Of a DNA stretch of 14,642 nt, positions 7,846 to 14,642 are shown piece by piece. Position 1 is the stretch's first letter, and every line of letters begins with the position of its first letter. The notes below the pieces were generated by a model that saw nothing but the letters and a program-made list of their open reading frames with translations, was not told where the DNA came from and made no database searches. The stretch is from Saccoglossus kowalevskii (lineage: Eukaryota; Hemichordata; Enteropneusta; Harrimaniidae): positions 35,108 through 49,749 of the forward strand of contig NW_003106098.1 in assembly GCF_000003605.2 (NCBI RefSeq), read 5' to 3'. A program made the position numbers and the translations under genes.

Positions 7846-8365
7846 GTCGACATTGACCAGTCTTGCGTTTGATTGAAAAATGGCTTCAAGAAGTGGGAAT
7901 TATGGGATGTCATGGCAACATTCGCCGTGGAAATGGAGAGTTTTGCCGTGACGCGGAGAGTTTTGTCGCGACAAGTGATGGGCTGTTGTTGCGAAGTAAC
8001 AGAGCTTTGCCGCAACTAATTAAAGTTTTGCCGTCAAATTGTGGAGTTTTGCCGTGAAGTAATAGTGTTTTGCTGTGAAATAATAGAGTTTTGCCGTGAA
8101 GTGATAGTGTTTTGCCGTGAAATAATAGAGTTTTGCCGTGAAGTAATAGTGTTTTGCTGTGAAATAATAGAGTTTTGCCGTGAAGTAATAGTGTTTTGCT
8201 GTGAAATAATAGAGTTTTGCCGTGAAGTGATAGTGTTTTGCCGTGAAATAATAGAGTTTTGCCGTGAAGTGATAGTGTTTTGTTGTGAGATAATAACGTT
8301 TTGCCTGAAATAGTAGAATTTTGCCGCGATGAATTAAATATATGTTGTCACTTGTGGGCCACCGT
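7846..8365 (-). repeat. Right inverted arm of the foldback element
   Basis: Reverse complement of the left arm, from GTCGAC at 7846-7851 to the tip at 8365. The inner unique segment (7846-7918) and the degenerate units with gttgcgaagtaacagagc and ttgccgcaactaattaaag match the left arm unit by unit. It is 182 bases longer than the left arm, mostly through the homogeneous array at 8046-8297 and a stretch near 7920-7985 missing on the left. Confidence 0.87.
8046..8297. repeat. Homogeneous 21-base tandem array, twelve units in six dimers
   Basis: Units begin at 8046 and every 21 bases to 8277. Two unit types alternate strictly: one ending gaagtaatagt or gaagtgatagt, the other ending gaaataataga (the last copy varies). 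This gives a 42-base higher-order repeat. Since 21 is a multiple of three, the array reads as an open frame with the repeating peptide EFCREVIVFCCEII. It has no proper start codon and is not a gene. The regularity points to recent expansion by slippage or unequal exchange in this arm only. Confidence 0.93.
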
Positions 8366-9334
8366 AAAATAGGTATATAATTTCCACTTTGCAGTATACA
8401 CAGTACTTGTATACTTTGCCTCCAGCATAAATATCGGATTGTTCGGAAGCATGAGATTGTAAATGTAGTTCATTAATGCTGTATGATGACGCCTTCAGAG
8501 TCTCATGTTGACTATGTCTGAATGGTATAAAAAATGCGACCAAGTAAACGTCAGAATAGTAATAAAAAATAGCAGAATAGCCTAAATATCATTTGCCCAT
8601 GCCAAGAGCCACAGCCCGGGGGTCACTCTATATTAAAACCTTACACCATTTGCATTCTTGCTAAAAAATAATAGGCCCCTAGGGCTGCAGCACATTGGCA
8701 AACCATACCCCCTGTTGCAGTCTCAAGTGTAGTGTGATCAACTCAAACAAACTACTTGTGGTTAACTGATTTAGTGGTCTGGTGATTGCTGAATAGCCCT
8801 ATAATATCCAGCAAATCCCTGAAATATACAAAGTTCATGCAAATTTCTTGGCACTGGGAAAGTATGCAACGCTTTGGTCTTTTCTAGGTCTGCTTTGATT
8901 CCCTCTTTGGGAAACAGTTTGCAGTTTACAAGTGTTATATATTTCGCACAGCTTCACACAAACACTGCAAACCTGCATTCCAAAACACTCATACGTGTCG
9001 GGTAGGGTCTAGCCATTAGGCTGGCAGTTATCAATGCAATTTCAAGTTGTACCACCATGCACTCATTAATTCATGATTATTGGCAGCCTCCAACATACCT
9101 ATGATCTGCTCTCTAATTGTGTCGTTCAATATGTTGAAGATTCCTCGACAGACTTGTTTCACTGGTTTGTCATTATTCAAGTTAATTTAGTGCTGTACGA
9201 TTTTACACCGACCCAAATTGGTGTCAGTCTTGATTGATGGTTATGTTGTAACATGTCGTGCAACATATGTCTGTTCGACATCAATTGTCAAACCCCTCAT
9301 TCATTAGGGCCATTGACAAAACATAGAACGACCT
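8366..9334. other. Noncoding stretch, possibly old repeat
   Basis: There is no supportable gene. The segment from about 8600 to 9300 is less AT-rich than its flanks and contains an odd GC-rich patch (agcccgggggtcactc, near 8613-8628). It could be part of a dispersed repeat, but I find no terminal repeats in the window. Two short hairpin-like inversions occur near 9206-9270. Confidence 0.45.
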
Positions 9335-9440
9335 AAACAACCCAAAACGAGCCAAACTACCCCAAAATGAGCCAAAAACGAGCCAAACGGACCAACAATT
9401 TGCTAAATGAGTCACAAACAAACCAAAATTAGACACAAAA
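9335..9440. repeat. Degenerate short tandem repeat with the core AAAACGAGCC
   Basis: The sequence repeats variants of aacgagccaaac, aatgagccaaaa and accaaac about every 11-14 bases, drifting toward the right. It is purine-rich and strand-asymmetric, with almost no T. No gene overlaps it. Confidence 0.6.
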
Positions 9441-9547
9441 AGAGTAAGTGGTCAGCCATTTTGGAAGGATACTAGTAATTGAACTGGCATTTGGGGTGCT
9501 GTTCTCATCTCGCTAGTTGGGCGATGTCCAAGAAGAAGTCAACACAA

Positions 9548-9620
9548 GTAAATAAATAAATACAAAAATCGTAATGAATATATGTATGTATGCAAATAAA
9601 TAAATAATAAAATGATAAAG
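9548..9620. repeat. Low-complexity AAAT/TATG tract
   Basis: Runs of aaataaataaat flank a tatgtatgtatg segment. Such A-rich tetranucleotide tails often mark 3' ends of SINE or LINE copies, but no body with RNA polymerase III boxes or a reverse transcriptase is recognisable beside it. Confidence 0.6.
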
Positions 9621-12600
9621 ACACTAATACACAATTATAATACATCAGCAAAACATAAATTGGTCCAAGGCTAAGGCAAGGGCAGCCAGGTGAAATTGTA
9701 ATATTTTCCGAAAACAACTAATATTTGGTTTTTGGGGTAATTTGAATGAATTAATTAGCAGTAAGCAATTAAGATTTAGAGTTTGGCTGTGATTTTCAAA
9801 GCTTTACCTGTGGTAGTTACATTTGATTTTCAAATAAGGAAACGTACTTCCATGTTTAGAAAGAACTCCCGTGTCACTACAGTCACCCTGTTTTTCTATG
9901 CGACGGGATTCAACGCAGCCAGAAATCATCTTCATCATTCTCGCGTGAATGATACGTCACAACAAGCAACGCTCATAATATAGCTCATGAAATCTAGAAT
10001 ACCTCGCCACGTGTAAAAGGTGTGTTATGTCATTCCGTTTAATTCCCGTATAAACACCAGCTGTAAACGTTATGTGAATGAGCATAGTGGGCTCGCTTTT
10101 GGCTATATCTAACATAATTAAAGCATTTAAAGCAACTGCGGCACAAAGTATATGATGTAACCATTCCTGTATTACATTGTCCCATACATATTATATAACT
10201 GGATACATATGTTGTTTGACGTTGTCTGTACCTGTCCAGTATGTGTAATGCACATGGTAACTATATTGGGAAAACGTTAGGTTAAAGTTTGTCACTACAT
10301 AGAAAATATTTGTAAAGTGATTCAATCCAAGCACGCACTAAATACGTCGCACAATTAACCTTCAGGGAAACGCAATATAGGGTAGAAAAAGGTACGGTTA
10401 CCTACATTGCTCCCCCCCACCAGATCTTAATAATCAAAACATCAGATACGAGTTTCCCGTCATGCCACACGTCAGTCAGTCGCACATTAAAGTAATACTA
10501 TTTCTGTTAAATACCGGAATACCTTATTACCCGAATTAATGGACTTGATACTAAAGACTACAATCGTTGTTTTGTCGTTATTTTCTTCACTTTGATCAGA
10601 TGTTCGGCCTTGTCTCGCGGAATGTGTGGCTCGTTCGTCGTAGCTGTGCTGCTTGACTGGAGTTATCACTGTAACATATGATTTTTATAATTCACCGCGA
10701 CGTGGAAATTAATCAATAGAAATTAAATTATTATCTGTTTCAAGAATAGCATTACCACTGGAGATTCGTAGCCTGTGATAGTGAAACTGCTCTACATGTT
10801 GTATGTACTAAAAGGTCATGTGACCTATGACAGCCATAATACCATGGTATCGCCAGTTTAAGATGGAGATGCAGTTTACCTGACAGATATTTTAATTAGT
10901 TAATTAGGAAACCAAGAAGCTAAGATAGTTGCTAATTTGCATAACAACTCAACTGTAACAGTTCCAAATTTAAATGTATTATCGTTTTGTAAAAAATTAA
11001 ATATAGTACATAATATGGAGATCCCGTCATTTTTTTTTCACCATGTTTCTTTTTATTATTCATGTACAGCCTTGCTAAATCTTGCTAAGCATTCAAAAGA
11101 GAGAATGTTTGCACCTGTTATGTATATTTTAAAATCTTTTAAAGTCTTTTGAGTATGTTCCACTATTCACAATTCTACAAAATAGCCAAGACTGTTTGGA
11201 TAATAAAAAAAAATCACTCCTAAGTGCCCGCGAACCTGCATCTCTACCTTAAGCAGCATGAATGTAACTTTCACTCGCAAACAATCATTTACCGAGAACA
11301 ATACTTGGTGAGAGATTTACACACATTTTAGATCTGAAATAATCTTCTTCTCATCTTTTAGCAGACGCCAGGTGAACTCATAAGCCGACTGCTTCAGATA
11401 GTGCCACGAACTAATAAATATCCATACCGTTTTAATTGAGTACGGAGTCTGTAGGCATAATGTGGTAAATAGTCGCATCAGTTGACATACTTGGTATCAT
11501 ATCACTCAATGTACCAAGTCGCATGGGCGGAGGATTACGGGGCTAATGTAACACATGGCCAATCACGGTCATCTCATAATGATCAATATTACAATAACAC
11601 CTTTTATCCCTTTGAGTGTTCTGGGTTATATCAATGTAAACCCGGGTACTCTCTATTTGTTCATTGTGACATATAAAAAATCATTTTGTTGCACGGACGC
11701 ATTTAACCAACCAGTAGAAAGTGTGACAAATGGCCGCCACCAGGTATTAAGCACATCACGTGATACCATTGACCCTTTTAAGCATTTAGATGCGCGCGGT
11801 GATATTTATTTTATCGGGGATTTCCCATTAAAATCTCGTGAGTAGATTTTGTCAGAAAACAAAGTAATTGCCTTCTGCCTTTCAACATTTATATTGTTCA
11901 ACTCTATATTTTTTTTTCATAATGGCAGTGTAATTCACAGTGATTCAGACAATCAAATGGGTGCGTCAAAAAACACGCTTGTATGCATAAGCATTTTGTT
12001 GCGATAATTTCCATGGTGACATTTTAACGTTGATTGGTTCTTATTTCCACACCACGTCATATCAATCATTCGTTACTGTGACCAATCTTTATTTAACTCA
12101 AGATCAGTCTCTCAAATACAATTATATTATTAAACTAAAACACCTGTCCTAGCCATAATATGTTGCCTGGCAACCGTTTTGCGATCTAAATTCAAATGTT
12201 ATATCCCCAGAAATAATTGCTGGTGGCCCTTATCACAAGTTACAGCGCAATTTTACAACGCGTGATAATGTCCATCTTTAAGGTACAGGCCGGGTGATAC
12301 CGAGCTACATAGTAATAGGCGAGCGGTAGGGACCCGAATTTGGTTTAATGCACACCCGCTACACAATAGGACATCATATACCATTTTGAAGCATATTTCA
12401 TTGGCTTTCAGTAAAAGTATGTTGTGGTAATGTAACTTGGTGCAAATTTTAGAAAAACATATACTTTTTCACTTTTTGTTCAATGTATGCATGTTATTAT
12501 TAATGATTTTTAAATATGTAGCTCACAATTGTACTTATACTACATACATGCATCTGGGATGACATTGATTATACTATTCCAACAAATTATATTGATTTTA

Positions 12601-13290
12601 CATAAATCAGCACATATTAGCATAAATTAAATTGTCTGCCAATGGTTTTGGATGTTTTTTGTTTGTTTTGGGGTTACCACAATCAACGTCATATTTTTAT
12701 ATTGCAGCTTTAAATGGATGATGAGAATTGTTTCCTATTTTTAGTGACTGTTTTATATATTTATAGGAAGGACAAGATAAATATTTATTATTGCTGTAGC
12801 TGTATTGTATTTTTAAAAGTAGGCAAGTGACCTTTTTGCATCAGTCTGAACAAAATGAACAAAATAAGTGATTTGCATGAATTCGCATGGTATATTATAA
12901 ACTTTTGTTGTAATTGTATTTATTTATAACTTAATAATAAGCATTATTAAATTTTTGAACTGTTTTCAGGTATACTCAATAGAGTATTAATTATTTTTTT
13001 TTTGGACGATTGAATTTCCTTGTTACTATTTTGAATGATAATACGATTATTGAATAGTCTTTCAATAATAACAGCAGAATCGGTGAGTAACTAACTGGTA
13101 TTCAGTAGATCAAACTCATTGCCAAGCAAATCCCTTCACAATCATTAATTAATTCTAATTTGATTGTATATTCAATAATTGCATTTGGTAATGACATATC
13201 GATGTACTGATATGGTTGTATGTTATATGTAGCATAGTAAATTGATACAGATGATGAACATAATACCATATTTTATTTTATTTATCTCAT
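9621..13290. other. Long noncoding stretch with only weak exon-like segments
   Basis: No gene can be supported. Weak candidates are a 146-base minus-strand open segment (10668-10523) bounded by AG and GT, and a short open segment at 11362-11439 after a good pyrimidine tract. Open frames at 11482-11845 have no recognised match. The last kilobase is very AT-rich. Confidence 0.45.
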
Positions 13291-13347
13291 AGAATTATTT
13301 GTTACGTAAGTAAGTGGTGATAAAGTGTCGTATTCTTTAACATTAAC

Positions 13348-14293
13348 ATGGCTTCTCAACTAAGTCCAATAAAACTCAAAGTTCCTGCAAAGCGGAAAAG
13401 GGTTTTGATTACTATAATAAATGTATCATCTGCCAAACTCTAACCAATGAGAAACTCGGTGAAGCACGTGAGGCTGGGACATCTGAAGAAAGAAATGATG
13501 ATGTTTTCGAGCGTCTCAGCGAAGTGGAAGGAACAATTGAGTCAACCAGTGATCAACCGGAGAATACAGTGTTGTACCATAGAAGCTGTTATGCAAGCTA
13601 CACGAGTAAAACTAATGTTGTCTACTGCAAAGCAGGAATGTCACGTCAGGACACATCTCCAATTGATTCTTTTAGTACGCGTAAAATAAGAAAGATAGCT
13701 GCATCTAATAAAGATGTATGTATTATTTGCCCCAAGAATTTATACAAACAAGATAAAAGATATCTTTATCCGAATGTGTAATATTCAACAGTCAAAAAAT
13801 GGTAACTCCTTTCTATTTTGAACTTGCTGTCCAACTGCATCAAGAATATGGAAAGAGGGCTATCATAGATACTCTGAATTGTTATGGTTTGTGTATTTCC
13901 TATGATGAGCTCCGCACATTTATGAAATCTGCTGCAGAGGAACAAACGGATAATAATAGTGATGTTTACATTCCTCCAGAAATCCTACCTACAACACAAT
14001 GTGGTGCATTAATACATGAAGGAGATGATAATGTTGACATAAATGCTGAAACAATTTATGGAAAAAACACTTTCCACTCTATGGCAAGGGGTATCTTTCA
14101 GCAACATAATGACAACTCTAGCAGCAACATTCCATAGGTAAAGCATGGTGATAACAAATTACTTATTCTAACAGAAGCAGGAAACTCATTGACTGAATGC
14201 AGATACTTCAAAAAGCCAACACAGCGTCCTGTACCTCTAAGATTAGAAAGTGTTGAAATCATGTCTAGTGATGGTAACAAATTACCTGTATAA
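13348..14293 (+). pseudogene. Broken uncharacterised multicopy protein with Cys-x-x-Cys and DNxDxNxET..GKxTFH motifs
   Basis: ATG 13348 opens frame 1 (MASQLSPIKLKVPAKRK). The coding then shifts to frame 3 at the A run near 13398-13401, where one fewer A than needed explains the change. Frame 3 carries YYNKCIICQTLTNEKLGEA, then VLYHRSCYASYTSK and a second CIIC module (VCIICPKN), stopping at 13779-13781. Frame 2 resumes at about 13799 with FYFELAVQLHQEYGKRAIID, CYGLCISYDELRTF and DDNVDINAETIYGKNTFHSM, meets TAG at 14135, and stays open to 14291-14293. This order matches a protein family I recall as highly expanded in cnidarians, molluscs, sponges and other invertebrates. Members usually have a few hundred more residues between the second CIIC module and the TFH block, so an internal deletion near 13780 is likely. 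Paired cysteines with following His suggest metal binding. The function is unknown and probably mobile-element related. Confidence 0.7.
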
Positions 14294-14642
14294 TTGTGAA
14301 ATTAATATCATGGATACAGTGTATTGCCGAATTAAACCCAACATTATAATTTTTCCTATAAATTATCAAATTTAAAAAAGAGAACATTGCTGTTCGTGAT
14401 ATTTCATGGGTATTGCTGAGGATGATGACACAAGGAGTATTGCTTTTATATTCTGATGCACTAAACGAAATTTCTTTTGACACAGTGCAAAATGTGTCAA
14501 ATCATAGCATTTACGTGGGAAACTATCGCAGACGGCTTCACGAAAACAAAACCATCCACATAAACCATACGAATAACATGGTATAAATGCACTTTGTTCA
14601 TGGAATCCAGGGAAATAGCTTGCTTACATGTAAGCTGCCGTC
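14294..14642. other. Stretch after the broken multicopy gene
   Basis: Short open pieces in several frames may be further decayed coding sequence of the same element, but no motif is recognisable. A perfect 14-base palindrome (gcttacatgtaagc, 14622-14635) lies near the right edge. Confidence 0.4.

Larger units (their letters stand above)
7077..8365. mobile_element. Foldback-type transposable element with tandem-repeat inverted arms
   Basis: Both ends start with ACGGTGGCCCACAAGT, the right one inverted, followed on both sides by a matched segment with acaacatatatttaattc. Inside that, both arms carry a minisatellite built on (in)verted GTTTTGCCGTGAA, then a matched inner segment with tcccataattcccact, ttgaagccat and caatcaaacgcaaga, ending at GTCGAC. 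The left arm is 338 bases, the right 520, and the loop 431. This layout of a unique tip, a tandem-repeat zone and an inner unique zone is that of foldback elements such as Drosophila FB and sea urchin TU. No transposase is encoded, so it is non-autonomous. No target-site duplication is evident: the flanks read ...atcaaca and aaaatagg... . Confidence 0.88.

Noticed and set aside
8041-8313. Open frame of 90 codons with a 14-residue periodic Cys-rich peptide
   Set aside because: It is produced by 21-base repeats whose period is a multiple of three; it begins at GTG, has no ATG context, and lies in an arm of the foldback element.
11482-11845. Two overlapping plus-strand open frames of 64 and 96 codons
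   Set aside because: No recognised motif, overlapping frames of similar quality, and no convincing promoter or polyA signal.
12260-12360. Possible tRNA-derived repeat with box-like sequences
   Set aside because: The B-box match is poor and no cloverleaf can be drawn.
12715-12831. Short frame beginning MDDENCFLFLVTV after an acceptor-like site
   Set aside because: Only 38 codons in a very AT-rich stretch with no partner exon; likely chance.

Overview
The window reads as AT-rich invertebrate nuclear DNA, probably metazoan. The grounds are very low coding density, GT-AG splice-site pairs, AATAAA signals, a CCAAT box with an NRF1-type site, and decayed transposon proteins of kinds common in amphioxus, cnidarian, mollusc and hemichordate genomes. 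The species cannot be named from the sequence. There is no sign of bacterial organisation, and I found no rRNA, tRNA or CRISPR.

Layout. (1) Bases 2-1014 hold a broken tyrosine-recombinase gene, cut by the left edge. It spans three frames but keeps all five catalytic residues. (2) A short decayed integrase-like fragment lies on the minus strand near 1.6 kb. (3) Bases 1.77-3.35 kb carry a CRE palindrome, a TATA-like box and a possible three-exon small gene (2567-3079), followed by a less AT-rich open stretch. (4) Bases 4.98-6.04 kb are the best candidate for a host gene. A CCAAT box and an NRF1-like palindrome are followed by a start codon, a canonical 208-base intron with a TACTAA branch site, two further introns, a stop and AATAAA. 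The predicted protein has 110 residues and belongs to no family I recognise. (5) Bases 7077-8365 form a complete foldback-type transposable element. Its long inverted arms are largely made of 21-base tandem repeats around a 431-base loop. (6) Bases 8.4-13.3 kb are mostly noncoding, with a degenerate tandem repeat, a low-complexity tract and a few weak exon-like stretches. (7) Bases 13348-14293 hold a broken member of an uncharacterised multicopy protein family with Cys-x-x-Cys modules and a conserved DNxDxNxET..GKxTFH block.

The gene candidates share no obvious pathway. The window looks like a repeat-rich intergenic region with one or two small spliced genes embedded. The mobile-element remnants are independent insertions of different age. 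The foldback element is the most complete, and the tyrosine recombinase and the Cys-x-x-Cys protein are inactivated. Both small-gene models rest only on splice signals and open frames and need transcript evidence.
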